DNA of 64,000 nt from contig WPIO01000081.1 in assembly GCA_009760855.2 (NCBI GenBank), forward strand, positions 183,501 through 247,500, in the 5' to 3' direction. Source of the stretch: Cristatella mucedo (taxonomy: Eukaryota; Bryozoa; Phylactolaemata; Cristatellidae). The notes under the pieces are model-generated. The model saw nothing but the letters and a program-made list of their open reading frames with translations. It made no database searches and was not told the DNA's origin. The position numbers and the translations under genes are program-made. Within the stretch, counting starts at the first letter, position 1; the number at the start of each line of letters is the position of its first letter. Below are positions 1 to 12,162 of this stretch, one piece after another.

Positions 1-3000
1 TGACAGCGAGTACTAGGAACTGCTATTATCAGAACAGTGCAAAACTAATTGTTTATTTCCATATTGTAGATACAGTCTGATTATTACGATGAGCCATTCT
101 CAGTTTTAATTTACACAGACTCTGCTCCGAAGCTGGTTATATTCGCGCTAATCAGTCTAGAGCCTTCTTAGTGAGCCGAGTTCCTGTTGCAGGAGAAGAA
201 ATTCAAGGCGAAGTATTTTGCAGACTTCCTACTAACCAGTGGCTGCCTTTTCGTCCGCCTCACATGGAACTTGTATTGTTAACTTGACCAAGACATCTTT
301 TTGCACTGCCTAGTGGGTGACGTGTTCCGTATTTAGGTCCCAGATAGTGAGAAGATAGAGAAGCCTGACAATTAGTCAGGTCTAGTTTAATAAATTACTC
401 AGTCTTCATAACATAACCCTGAAAGTATTCTCGCCTTCGTGGTAATTTTCTAAATTGTTTTGAATTTAAGGCGAGAGTCCCTGCCTGTATCCTCGAAGCA
501 CCTAAACTTGTGAATCCGTCAAACTTCAAATGGTTTTTAGACTTCAAAAACAATTGATATTCTTACTTTAAAGTGAACCCGTGAGGATTGTTTGCTGAAA
601 AAACGACCTAAGAGGGATCTGTCACTTGGTAGGCAATCCAGCCTTAGTAAGCAACTCTGAAGTACCGGCACAGCTGCATAGCTATACTTAGCTGTACTTG
701 GGTTGCAGGAATGTTAAGGATTTACACAATAGTCATGCGCTAATAAGAAATGCGATGACATCTGATCGCAGCGTCAAAAACCCTTAGTAAGTAAGTCAAG
801 AAATAATACGTCTGTCGACATCAGAACGTTGTTGCAAAAGCAAGAAGATAACGTTCAGATATAAATCCTTTGATAAGGGGCAGTAGATAGTTTTGACGCA
901 GTTGCAATTGAGTACTTAAATTCCAACAATGTCAAAGCCCATGGAGTGTTTTTAAACCAGCTAATGAAAGTAACAAGCAACCGGAACCGGAACTGGAGTG
1001 ATTACTTGCTTGCAGGAAACCATGTGCATTTGACTATGTGCAGCTGAATTTGGTCAGTAGTGAAATAATAGAGATTTCCAGAGTCTAGGCGGCTTGCTTA
1101 GCTTAATGTTTTACTGTTCCCAGGCTCCACCTAGCCATTTTCTTTGGCAGGCGCATCAACAGAAGAGCGCTGCCGCCATTGGACAGAGAATTTTCCGCTC
1201 CCCTTCAAAGCAAGGCGTAGTTACAGGGAATCTCATGGTGCGTAAGCATGTCAGTACACTACTTGTGGTTGACACTGAATGATAGGGGTCGGATTCAGCT
1301 TTGCGTCAATGAAAATGTGAAGAACTTTCTTTTACCCGAGGTAACTTAATTGACCAAGGTACTTTAAAAAGGTCAGTAAATACGGCTCCTGCTTGCAGTC
1401 AGTAATTTGAACGCTGCTGAAAAACCTCAAATTTTGGTGTAGATGTATTTACAAAACAACGCAGGCGCTAATCATGGTAGGGCTATTTCATGGTGGTAGG
1501 ACTGCTATTTTATATTGGTAGGACTTGGACACAATGGACACGCACGCGCGCGCGCGCACGCACGCACGCACGCACGCACGCACACACATATATATGTATA
1601 TACGAAGCGCAGAGTGCCCCAAGAGAAGGTATTCTCTAGCCCTGGGGTTTACTTAAGGGAAAAGAATCGAAACCCATTCATTCTCGCCTCCTGATACCGT
1701 GCCCTACGAGCATTTCTTTTCCGTTGCAGAATTCTCTTCCGAAAACCGAAGTTCTCGCGAATCTCGATAACCGATACAGAAACCGATACAGCTACGACAT
1801 GTTTAGAACTTATTTGTTTGTTATTTAACGGTGCCGCGTAACTAATTACGTACCTTTAGACATCTAAACGCTTATCGTTTCGGGCTGCTGGGCCTGCCAC
1901 GCCGGCAGCGGCGTTGGATGCGCCAGCAGCTAGTAACCTGCTTATTAGTTATGATCGTACGTACCTATTATTGCTTCATTAACGTCGTTCAAATGCATTC
2001 GTAGATGTGTTTCCTGTTGCTAAGATCTGTGAATAATGCATTAACAGAAGAAAATCACCTCGGAGCCGCCGCGGGGGCCCGGGCCTCGAGCTGAGACGCT
2101 ACTCTTTTGGCGAGAGCTGCGAGCTGAGTGTGTGGTCGTTTGGTATACCCTAGCATTGTCTCGAACCGCTCAGCGCGTTGTCTATCAAGCGTTACTGTGA
2201 ATCTGTCTAACTTAGTGATCATCTGGCCTGCCATGACTCCGGCGGCCCTACTTAACGCAAGGATTTAGAATCCCCGCTCAACGTGCAAGGAAACCCTGTT
2301 GATATGCAATCTTATTTCTAAAAAAGAGTCTCAACCTGCTCGCTTTGACTGAAATTGGCAAACTTCGCGATCATTAAAGACGCACACTCGACCGGTTGTT
2401 TTCTTTCACACCCTTTGATGAAAAATTGCAATTATCGAAGTCGCAATTATCAAACGCTCGAACTTTGACCTTAAGCCATTTGAAGTACCATTGAAGCAGT
2501 CTTTCGAATCTATTGTCTTGACTTCGCCAGACAACCAGCTACCAATGGTGTCAGTAGACTCTCGCCCACTAGGTACAAAGTCCTCATATATATATATATA
2601 TCAGATTTCTCTTATCTCATTTAGATTCTGTGTGCAAGAAATCGATCTTTACTCATTGTGGGTAATTTCAGAATTCATCAAAATTAATATTTGACGCCTT
2701 CTTTACAGGATTTCCTCTACTCACTGACTCATTGTCTCTTAACTGGCTCATGTGTATGGCCCTACTCACATCACTCGACCAAACTTTCTCATACAACTGC
2801 ATTTTGTCATCACCAATTATTACCAAATCCTGCTTATCTGACTACATGCAGATCTCATTAAGTCTACAATGGATGAGGCCCTCCTCATCTAAAATCACCT
2901 TTGAATCGTGAAACCTCAAAACCCTTGACATTGGTGCTGCTTGTTCGAGAATATCTGCTTTGCCTCTTCTGCTCGATCCCTCATCCAACCTGTCATCATT

Positions 3001-3239
3001 AAAAGATGGCTAAAGCACGACACTAGCCGACATGCACGACGAGTTTGCACCTCTGACTGTGCACTGTGCGCAATCGCCCAGACGGCCAATAGTTTACCAC
3101 AGACATAAAACAAGCTAGGTCTTCGTGAGCGCCATCTTAAAAACCATACCAAAGGTCAAGATTGATTGTCCATCGACAAGCATACGAGGACAACTGTATA
3201 TCGTACCAATCGATCCTAGCAATAGCTAAGTCCATCTTC
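1..3239. other. No gene recognised
   Basis: AT-leaning sequence with short random open frames only. Apart from the compound microsatellite near 1570 and a short TA run at about 2586-2600, I see no repeat family, RNA gene or exon that I can support. Confidence 0.6.
1539..1602. repeat. (CG)n/(CA)n/(TA)n compound microsatellite
   Basis: CGCGCGCG, then CACG tetramers, then CACACA and TATATGTATATA. It could adopt Z-DNA-like structure, which is inference only. Confidence 0.9.
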
Positions 3240-4790
3240 TATTAAAAACATTGTTGAATCACACATGCACAATCCTAAAATGCTTATGCCGATGATCAGC
3301 CATCTTCTTAACTGCTTCCAGGTTTGCTCCTCACCTAGTGATCCCTGTGATAATCTAGCCGATCGCTTCTCTAGCTTCTTTGTCAACAAGACAGGCAAGA
3401 TCGGCGAGTCCATCCCTCAAATTGCAGCATCCCCACTAGAATTCTGACCTTAATTTCATCCAGCACCTCAATGTCTACATTCAAGGTAGTCACTAGTGAC
3501 CTCGTTCTGATGTTCATATACCAATCAAAGAAGACAAGTAGTTTTGGTGAGCCGTGATGGCACACTAAGTAAGGCGGTTGCTTTCACGACCTCGTTACTG
3601 AGGTTGTGGGTTCGATTCCTGCTGTGGGCGATTCTTTATCGCCACTGCAAGCGGTGGTGATAGCCTTAAAGGCTCTTCTGTCGCTATACAAAAAGAGGCT
3701 GTTTAATGAGCTAGGATTTTTTTTCTGGACCCTATTCCCACGTCCATGTCCTGCTTCTAGGATGCATTATAAATATGTCATTAGCTTCAGGCCATGTCCG
3801 AGCACCTTTAAAAAAGGCTTTAGTCAGGTTGCTACTCAAGAAAGCAGTACTAGACCAAGAGAATTTCCGCCCAGTCTCCATTCTACCGTTCCTATCAAAG
3901 ACACTGGAACGAGTGCTGGCAGAGCAGCTGAACTCATATATTGAAATTTCAAACCTTGCACGTAAATGACAGTCTGCTTGTTTTAGAGCTAATCACTCCA
4001 CAGAGTCAGCATTATTTTGGGTGTATAACGACCTACTGAAGAATGCAGACTAAACGAAGTCTCTTTACTTTTTTTGCTCGACCTTTCGGTAGCTTTTGAT
4101 ACTATCAATAACCGAGTAATCCTTGAGCGCAATGGCACAGCACTGACATGGTTTAGGGTTCAATGTCTGTGGGAAACTCCAGAGTATTGATGTTAATAGA
4201 CGAAGGCCACTCGAAGAAACTCTGAAGTATGGGGTATCTTAGGGCTTTGTGCTTAAGCCCATTATTTTCGAGGTATATACTTTCGTTCTGGCCGATGTGA
4301 TTGCCAGGCACAATGTAGGCTTTCACATCTATGCAGATGGCACACAGTTGTACCTTTTCTTTGATCTATACCAGCCCTCCAGCAGGTCAAATTCTCTGAA
4401 CTCTCTTGCTGCATGTATTGATGATATCCGTGAGTGGATGGCAGCAAACTATCTTTAATTGAATGCTGATAATACCAACTTACTAGTTATCGGCAAACCA
4501 AGTGCGATTCGGAAATTGGAAAATTATCTAACGCTCAAAATTGGCTCTGCCAGAATATCTCATGTTGAATCTGCACGAAGTCTAGGTGTCATGTTCCAAA
4601 GTGACTTTTAGTTAGACGCCCACATCAGCTCTAGACGCTCACATCAGCTCTACAGTCAAGTCTGCCTACTTTCAGCTACGTGCCATTGCTAAAAATCGGG
4701 ATCTTTAGACAGGGATACCACGTGTAAATTGGTTCATGCATTTGTGACATTCTGTCTCGACTTCTGTAACTCACTGCCAGCTATATATGC
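3240..4790 (+). mobile_element. Decayed CR1/L2-type LINE (RT region), interrupted by a SINE
   Basis: Fragments in order are LADRFSSFFVNK and STFKVVTSDL before 3547, the inserted SINE (3547-3714), then LDPIPT, LLLKKAVLDQENFRPVSILP, LSKTLERVLAEQL, ANHSTESAL, DLLK and a degenerate catalytic YADG for YADD near 4335, LAACIDDIREWMAANYL, and LGVMFQSDF near 4600. Multiple stops and frameshifts are present. A 19-bp tandem duplication (4614 and 4633) shifts the frame near the end. It is truncated at about 4790 next to a TA repeat. Confidence 0.85.
3547..3714 (+). mobile_element. SINE-A copy (tRNA-headed), inserted in a LINE
   Basis: It starts GTGAGCCGTGATGGCAC, has a pol III box-B-like GGTTCGATTCC at about 3608, the family core ATCGCCACTGCAAGCGGTGG and the 3' end TATACAAAAAGAGGCTGTTTAA. 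It splits the LINE coding sequence between SKKTSSF and LDPIPT. Confidence 0.8.
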
Positions 4791-4808
4791 TTAGATATAA
4801 ACTCACTT

Positions 4809-4916
<108 letters not shown>

Positions 4917-4972
4917 ACTGGCTATTTACTCATGCCTCCTCTGGGCAAAGATTGATCGGTCCTAAATAAATA

Positions 4973-5136
4973 CTAGCTGATTTAACAGCCTCTTTTTGTA
5001 TAGCGACATAAGAGCCTGTACGACTATCACCACTGCTTGCAGTGGCGATAAAGGATCGCACAGCAGGATTCGAGGCCACGACCTCGGGACCGAGGTCGTG
5101 AAAAGAAATCGCCTTACCTAGTGAGCCATTACTGCT
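4973..5136 (-). mobile_element. SINE-A copy
   Basis: Reverse orientation of the family: CTAGCTGATTTAACAGCCTC at the 3' side, TATAGCGACA, GCAGTGGCGATAAAGGATCG and the box-B complement GGATTCGAGGC. It includes a 10-bp hairpin CACGACCTCG/CGAGGTCGTG around 5078-5101. Confidence 0.8.
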
Positions 5137-5275
5137 CCTCGACAGCGTCTTAGGACTGTCTTCACTCAAAGCCGCCAAACGACCGACCAGGCACGAAACC
5201 AGGCCATGCTCTTGCGGCTGACCATAGTCCTGGCGCCACGTACCTGGGAGACCGAGAGACGGCATCGACGATTTA

Positions 5276-5402
5276 GCTGCTCGCTCCGACCAAGGTCTGG
5301 CCGAGGTCGTGGGCTCGAGGTCTGTGGCATATGTAAAGCGCTCGAATAGAGATTTGGTTTTCTTAGGGCGTTACCCGAATAAATAATAATAATATTATTA
5401 TT
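5276..5402 (+). mobile_element. SINE-B copy, 5' truncated
   Basis: Carries GCTCCGACCAAGGTCTG, a box-B-like GTGGGCTCGAGG, then the family tail GTAAAGCGCTCGAATAGAGA...TTCTTAGGGCG and an (AAT)n end. The tail resembles the LINE 3' stem-loop. Confidence 0.7.
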
Positions 5403-5404
5403 AT

Positions 5405-8060
5405 CGTTGACCACCTTAACTTGGACGTCCCGGACGATTTCGTGTACAGGGTGCTTCCGGTGTATGGCAAAGTGACCGAGGTCAGAACCCTACGACCTGG
5501 TGCCATCAGATCGACGCGTCGTTGCCTGGACTGCAGACAAGTCGATCCCTCCGGTCCTAGTGGTCGATGGTGAGGCAATATGTGGGGCAGCTCTTTGGCT
5601 GTAAAACTGCTGCTCTTCAGAGCATGTTTATGAGAAGTGCCAAGTGCATTTCTTCATGCGGTGTCGTGCCTTCGGGCACATCAGCACGGCGGGCAAGCTG
5701 CTTCAGCTGTACGCCTAATGCATGCGGGCTCGTGGAAACTGTGCCTGGGGCTGCGAGGCCGCCCTAAAAAATCACAGAGGCAAGGCTGTGGGTGCGGCCT
5801 CGGCCTTTCTGTCTATTCTGCCCCTCCTCGCTTGGACGACTTTTCGCCGCTTCCGTAGTTGATGGCTGCCCTGGTATCGGTGCCGCCCTTCCAGGCTCAT
5901 CATCACTGACACCAAGGATCCGCCGGCGCTAGCTGCTCCCATGGCAGTCCCGACTCCAGTGGTTGACGTCATCCGGCGGACAGGGGGACCTGGATTTATT
6001 TGGCTCTTCGCTCGGGGAGCTTGTCAACGATGCCCTCAGGAGTGGCTCTATGCTGTGCTCTGGCTCGACTCTTGGCGAAGGCCTGAGTAGCATCGTCAGC
6101 TATACCCTATTTTCCATTTTCCTCTGCGATTCAGCCTTTACCCACGCGAGACAGGAAGCTGGTGCCTGCCTCGACTCCTGTTTTCTCGTCTCTAGAGTTC
6201 TCGCCGAGTTCGGAGTGCACACTCACCCTTACGGTATCGTCCTTAAGCTCAGAGGCGTCCCATCCGGCCTCTGAGAATCCCTGTCATACCTCCCCAGCAG
6301 GGACTGCTGCCCCTGTAGTGGCTGTGGCAGTCTCGGAGGCTAAGCAAAGCCGCCCAGCTTTTGCAGCCCCGAAGCCAAGCAGCACTATCGCACAGCGCAG
6401 AGGGCCATGTCCTAAATAGGTGTGTTTTCAAGTCCTTTTTAAATGTGGTCAAGTCAGGGTATGTTTTGACGCAAGTTCGGAGGGAGTTCCAGGCTTTGGG
6501 AGCATACGAAGACTGTGGATGCCGTTAGGATGTCTGCTAAGGCCAAGGCTGGAGGGGCTAAGCAACCAAAACTTCGACCTTGTCTGCTTTTGCCCAAGTC
6601 AGGACGTCTCCGTCGCCATCAATTTGGTCCTGACCCTCAGTCCTGGCCCTTCGTCTCCACTGTTTGTCCATCAGCGCTTTGCGATCATCGTGCCGACATC
6701 GCTTTGCCCAGCTGCACTCGTTATCCTCTCACTTAGCTCGTAGACGCAAATCCACACTCAGCGTCCTCCGCCCACCCCGCCCCTTCGTCTGTTCATCTGC
6801 GTCGGAACTCACCAAACACCTTCGCAACAGCACGCACCACACCTCGTCGGTTGTAGAACTTCCTTCTCCCATGGAATCTCAATTGACATGGGACGTGCCC
6901 CCTCCCGTGCCCCTATCCTCGTTGACGACACCCTCTCTAGCGTTGCTCCACGTGCCACTCCTTTTGAGACCCTTCGCCCTGCCCCTGTGCCGATGCCCAC
7001 CGCCTCACAGGTACATGTAACTCAGCCTACGGCGACAGCTGACAGCTGTCACTGGCTCCTGCACACGCCACCACGTTCCTCTCGAGAGTTTGTCGAGCTA
7101 TGGCGGCGCCGCGTACAGGACAACATGCACGCAGACCGGTGGCACGGCTTCGTGGCCTCCATCCTCCTTCTAAGCTAGGACAGGCCGTCCATTGCCCGGC
7201 AGGCGTGGCCAAGTATCGAGAGCGAAAGTCACACTCATCCTGAGCATAATTCATTTTAGAGAACTTAAAGAACTGGTAGCCGTCCAGAGAAAACAGGAGT
7301 CGAGGCCGGCACCAGCTTCCTGTCTCGCGTGGGTGAGGGCTGAAATGAACATCTGAAAATGAAGGCATCTACCGACTCAACTCGACGGCTTCGCATCCGG
7401 CTACGCCTACGGCTATGAGACATAAGGCTCGCATCGCGTCTGCAATGCCGCTACATGTCGAACCGCACCAAGGCCGTCAGCAGTATCCTGCTGCTAGCGC
7501 CGACATACTTCACCGGTTACATAGCAGCCTGCTGCTCCCGCTAGGGGGCAGAGTATCAGGCCCGGCCTGCTGAAAATGACCGTCTGCACACTCTACTTTC
7601 CCGGACCATCCCTTCTCACCCGGCTCTGCAATCCAGCTTGATGTCGGCGCTATCGGAGGATGGCGAAGCCTGCTTTTGCAGAGCCAGAAATATGTCTCCG
7701 GGAGCTACCGCCGGGAAGACCGCCACCTCCACCTCGTTGACCCTAGGTGGAGGCGCACCGTCTGCATCCTGAACGGCTGCCTCCACTTCGGGGACGTCCC
7801 TTGCGTGTGGAAAACGGGTTTCGCAATCCTTATTCACAAGAAGGGAGACCCAAGAAAGCCCGGTAAATTCCGTCCATCCAGATCTTGCCCACACTATGCA
7901 AGCCGCTCTCGGCCTGCCTGGCCGAGGGGCTGTGCAAGTTCGCGGGTCACTTTGAGTGCGCGGTCTGCCGGAGTTTTCGGCGGTGGCGCATCTCTGTTTG
8001 CCCTTTGTCTCCACGGGCACGCCTGGTTTGGTCCATTTCGGGACGAATACCTCTATCCTA
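5405..8060 (+). mobile_element. Decayed R2/NeSL-type non-LTR retrotransposon (tentative)
   Basis: GC-rich stretch with coding relics on the plus strand: a V-x-L-P-x-Y-G-K-V-T-E-V domain near 5440, a knuckle-like MRCRAFGHIS near 5655, two C2H2-like finger relics (CRHRFAQLHSLSSHLARR and PFVCSSASELTKHLRNSTHH) at 6690-6845, ELWRRRVQDNMHADRW near 7100, and RT-like pieces (CVWKTGFAILIHKKGDPRKP near 7805, then ILPTLCKPLSACLAEGL near 7880). Frames shift between pieces. Zinc fingers N-terminal to an RT fit the restriction-endonuclease-bearing LINE group. No endonuclease is seen because the right side is replaced by another LINE at about 8060. The family label is uncertain. Confidence 0.45.
6404..6509 (-). 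mobile_element. CR1/L2-type LINE fragment nested in the R2-like relic
   Basis: GTCCTAAATAGGTGTGTTTT through GGGAGTTCCAGGCTTTGGGA matches the minus-strand LINE copies at 41065-41165 and 52250-52345 (C-terminal end of the RT frame). It lies between the knuckle and finger relics. Confidence 0.8.
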
Positions 8061-9635
8061 AGTTCAGCTGGGTACGAAGGAGCCAAGCCGTGGCGGGCCT
8101 TGTGGGTCAGCGTAAGAACTTTGCTCTGTATCCTTTGCTCAACCGGCAACCATCCTAGATCTTCCAGCAGAGGTGACACGTGCTCAAATCGCTGGGACTT
8201 GAAGACCAGCCTTGCAGCCATATTCATAGTCCGCTGTAGTGGCATAATAGCTTTCTTTGGTAGCCCAGCCAAAAGGGAATTACAATAATCAAGCCGAGAC
8301 AGAACTAAAGAGCTAGTTAAATTGTTTACAATCCACTGTGGGAGACAGCTTCTAATCTTGGATAGGGATCGGATGTGATGGCTAGCTGTAGAGGCAGTCT
8401 TCTGAATGAAGCTTTTGAAATTGAGGCAGCTGTCGAACACGACACCTAGATTACGAGCACGTGGTGAAGGTCGCAATATTTTTTTTTAGCATCACCTATT
8501 AGAACAGCAAAGCCTTTTAATCCAGCCACACGCTTAGGGTGTCCTATGAGAAGCAGTTCGGTTTTATCGTCATTTAATTTCAGGAAGTTTTCCGACATCC
8601 AGGATCGAAATTCGGCAAGGTAAGCATTCAGTTTCTCAGTTGCTGCAGCAGGTTCCGACGGTTTGAATGACAAATACAACTGAGTATCGTCAGCATAGAC
8701 GTGATATCCTATTCCATCGGCCTTAATCACTTTTCTCAGAGGTTGTGTATAAATAGAGAACAGCAAGGGACCAAGTACAGACCCTTGAGGGACTCCACAG
8801 GTGACCCTTCTCATGTCTGAGACCTGACCCCCACACGACACGGATTGAACACGATCAGACAAGTATGATTTAAACCACGCCAGTGCTTCGTCTGCCAGAC
8901 CGATCGTTGTTCTCAATCGTTCAAGCAGAACTTCGTGATCAATGGTGTCGAAGGCAGCAGACAGATCTAGCAGAGCTAGGGCAGTGACATTCCTGTCGTC
9001 GTTGCCACGTAGAATGTCATTGCTAACACGGAGGAGAGCATATTCAGAAGAGTGCTGCCTCTTGAAACCTAATTGAAATGTTTCTGACATTCCATTATTT
9101 TCAATATGTTCAACTAGCTGCTTAGCAACAATTTTTTCTACAATCTGCTTAGCAACAATTTTTTCAAGAATCTTTGATAAGAAGGGAAGAAGGGAAACTG
9201 GACGATAGTTTGCTAGGACCTTTGTGCCTAATCCAGGCTTTTTAAGAATAGGTCTAACGATTGCCGATTTGAAGGACTTGGGGACGACCCCTTTTCCCAA
9301 AGAAGCATTAAAAATCTTGGTTATGGCGGGGCTAAGTTGGTCTGCAAGTGAAGACCACAGAGATGAAGGTATAGGGTCTTCAGGAGACGAGCTCTTTTTG
9401 CTAGACCTTATTAAGGCAGCCACATCACAGGCAGAAACATCGGAGAACCTTTTAAGAAAGGTCACAGGTTGAGGAACGGCGATTAATTTGGTCGGAGGGG
9501 GCTTAATGGAGGCACGAATGTGCACAATTTTTTCAGTAAAGAAGGCTGAAAACTTTTTGGCTGAGCCCTTAATATCTGGGGAGTCAGACCTCACAGCATT
9601 GGCCAGTAAATGGTTTACTGTCTTATAAATCTACT
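8060..9635 (-). mobile_element. CR1/L2-type LINE, RT region, 5' truncated
   Basis: The best preserved RT in the window. An open frame from about 9620 to 8446 reads YKTVNHLLAN, AFFTEKI, PIPSSLW, VRPILKKPGLG, YRPVSLLPFLSKILEKIVAK, ALLDLSAAFDTIDH, GVPQGSVLGPLLFSIYTQPL and the catalytic VYADDTQLYLSF, then NFLKLNDDKTELLLIG. A frameshift in the T-run at 8481-8489 moves the remaining C-terminal part (RNLGVVFDSCLNF...SRLDYCNSLLAGLP...LGWLPVEQRIQSKVL) to another frame, ending near 8060. A 27-bp in-frame tandem duplication gives KIVAKQIVEKIVAKQLVEH. It differs in sequence from the dominant LINE family of the window. Confidence 0.9.
8446..9594 (-). pseudogene. Reverse transcriptase of the CR1/L2-type LINE (frameshifted)
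   Basis: A 382-residue open stretch containing RT motifs 1 to 6, including LDLSAAFDTIDH (motif A Asp) and YADD (motif C), so the catalytic aspartates are present. No endonuclease domain is visible upstream because the element is 5' truncated. The frame is lost after LIGDAKKKY at a homopolymer run, so the enzyme could not be made whole. Confidence 0.88.
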
Positions 9636-11820
9636 CTCCTGCTGCCGCCTGCAGCCCATCCTCTGCAGCGGTCCTGGGCTGTTACTTCAGTGCTACTCAC
9701 TTTCTCGACTGCCCTCTGGACTCAGCTGTGCTTCCCTCTTTCTCGTTGTTGCTTTAGATGAAGTCTGTCGGCTACCGTATGCTTATCGAAAGCCGCATAG
9801 GCTGAGTACGCTATGGAAACTCTCCTTCGTAATACCCATTAGCCTTTGCAGCCTTGTGCAGTTAACAGACGGACAAACACTACATCACGTACGCGAAATT
9901 TCGCCTGAATTTTGAGATGGCTCCTCGAAAGTTAAAATTGTGCATGTAGCATTGTAGGATGAGCGAGCGAGCGAGCGATTCACTATACAAAACATGGAAG
10001 GAAATTAGTTGTGGAGGGTAGCGTGGATTTCTCACCAGCATTAACGAAAGATATAAAAAAGTTGAAATTACTGCAGTTGGTAGCGAGCGAGGAAAACAAG
10101 CGACCCTGACCTTCAAGCTTGAGACAAGTGTGAAATTACAAATCTGGTAAATCAAGAAGTAATCACGGTATTGCCTAGTGGAATTTTCCACTGCTCACTC
10201 CAGCTGCTTTAGATTGGTTGTATCGAACTATTTCATACTCGCGCAAAAAGAATTATTCAAAATTACTGGCCATACTCAGTTGCCTTAATCGCGGGAACTT
10301 GTGTCTACGTGCACATACGCAAACTGCACAATACAGCTTGGCTCTTTCTTATCCGAATCTGTTTTCTAGTGTCTTTTATTGCTTGCCAATATGACGGTGA
10401 GTTTGATACAGGGTGCTGCGACTGCTATAAAAATAATAGGAAGATGACGTTGGCATAGCCCTCCCCCCCCCCCCGAGAGAATCAGATCGTTTCGGTCAGC
10501 GGTTTTCGCTCAGCAACACTGCTTGTTAGCTTCTCACCGAAGCCAAGCCGAGAGCAATCAACCATAACCTTCGGGTGCAGCTGCAGCTGCCTTTGTCTTC
10601 CTTTGCTCTTGATACAAAAATCACGATTTGCTGCACGCCAGGAAGCAGCTTCCTGTGTCACACAAAAGTAGCAGGAAGCTGCCATGCCAAGCATCCCCAG
10701 AATATTTTAAGGACCAGCCTTTTCAGGAGTTACTTAGACACAGGCACAGTAAAAGCCCACAATGCTGCTTGCTTTCAGTAGGAAAAGGTTGTGCTTAACA
10801 AGATCTCTTTCGGAGCACCTAACTTGTTTTGGAAAGGAAACTATGCGAACTGTGGTCAAGAAAAGCAGGCAAGCAAGCAGTCGTGCTCAAACTAAGAGCA
10901 TACAGAAGCAGGGGCGAAAACCAGAGCAGACATTTGTTAATCAGTGTACTCTGCATGTTTGTTGGCCAAGAATTCGGGCTCCGGTTAATTTGATTGTGAC
11001 CCAAGATGAGGTAGGCACATATTTGAACAATGCTCTCAGGCAATGTACGCCAACACATAGGTGAATGAGGCCAAAGCCTTTCTGGTTCGAAATTGGAAGC
11101 CCGATGCAAGAACTGAAGAACAGTGCCGACGCTTCACAAGTGGATGGAAATATACCAACGGTCTGTGTGTGTTTGTGTGTGTTTACGTGCGTGCGTGCGT
11201 GCACGTGTGTGTACGGGTATATATAAAGATATGTAAAATATATCTATGATCTTGGACTTTAATCATGGCTGCATAGCATGAGTAGTAAGCGCCACAGGCA
11301 TCGAAATAATTTTAGGCTTCAAATTGTCTAATGCTATTAAAGCATTGAGATTTTTCATAAACTAGATACTTTACTGTAGACGGCTGAATAGATCAGATGC
11401 TTTCGTGCATGCTTTCGGGTGGAACTTTTAGGTATTTCGGTATTGATTACGATAACAGTTGGCACATCTGCAATTTTCATGTAGGCATGACTGCTAGTAG
11501 GACTAGGCATAGCCATTATATAATTAGATACTTCGGTGGCGGGTTGTGTAAGCTGCGGCGGATGCCGGCTTGGTTATTTTGGCCGTTACAATGACCGGCT
11601 CTCCTCTGTGGTTTACCAGCTGGGTGTGCCAAAGAGAAGCTGGCAGCGTCATGTAACGATAGCTGCCTGACTGTGGGTGTAAAGAGTTTCGAGGGATACT
11701 GAGGAGAGGAGCGGAAGTGAGGAAGTAAACGTAAGGCCGAGCAGTAGAGGTTGTCAGGCAGGGAGTGCAGAGTGTCACTTTTGAATAAAGGACTTTTGAT
11801 ACTTTAGCCGTGATCGCCAC
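9636..11820. other. No gene recognised
   Basis: Only short open frames without recognisable motifs. It contains a C9-10 run near 10466 and a degenerate (GT)n/(GC) stretch at about 11160-11222. Confidence 0.55.
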
Positions 11821-12162
11821 TAAGGTAAGGTCGTTGTCTTCACTACCGAGGTCGTAAGTTTGAATCCTGTAGTAGGCGATCCTTTATTCCCAACTTCGAG
11901 TGGTAGTTGCTATTTCTGTGCGGGCAGCTGCGCACATATGAAGACAGCTCAGGCAGATGCCGTTTATTATTACGGAGACGCGGAACCGGGCCGGCCGCAC
12001 AGCCAGCACTCGGGCCTGCAAACAACTGCCGCAAGTGGGTCCGCTGTCTCGACCGGAAAAGCGCGGTGGGTGGGTAAGCCTGTGGTGGGGGACTCAACAG
12101 TAGTGATAGCCGTTAAGGCTCTTCTGCCGCCATATGAATTAGGCTGCTAAATCAGCTAATAA
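11821..12162 (+). mobile_element. SINE-A copy split by about 150 bp of other sequence
   Basis: The head at 11821-11925 (TAAGGTAAGGTCGTTGTCTTC, box-B-like GTTTGAATCC, GGCGATCCTTTATTCCCAAC) and the tail at 12088-12162 (AGTAGTGATAGCCGTTAAGG, CTCTTCTGCCGCCATATGAA, GGCTGCTAAATCAGCTAAT) belong to one family. The intervening 11931-12080 matches no other copy here. Confidence 0.65.

Noticed and set aside
7616-8059. Distal part of the 286-residue minus open frame ending 7616
   Set aside because: LINE similarity stops at about residue 139 (near 8060). The rest is antisense to the R2-like relic and has no motif.
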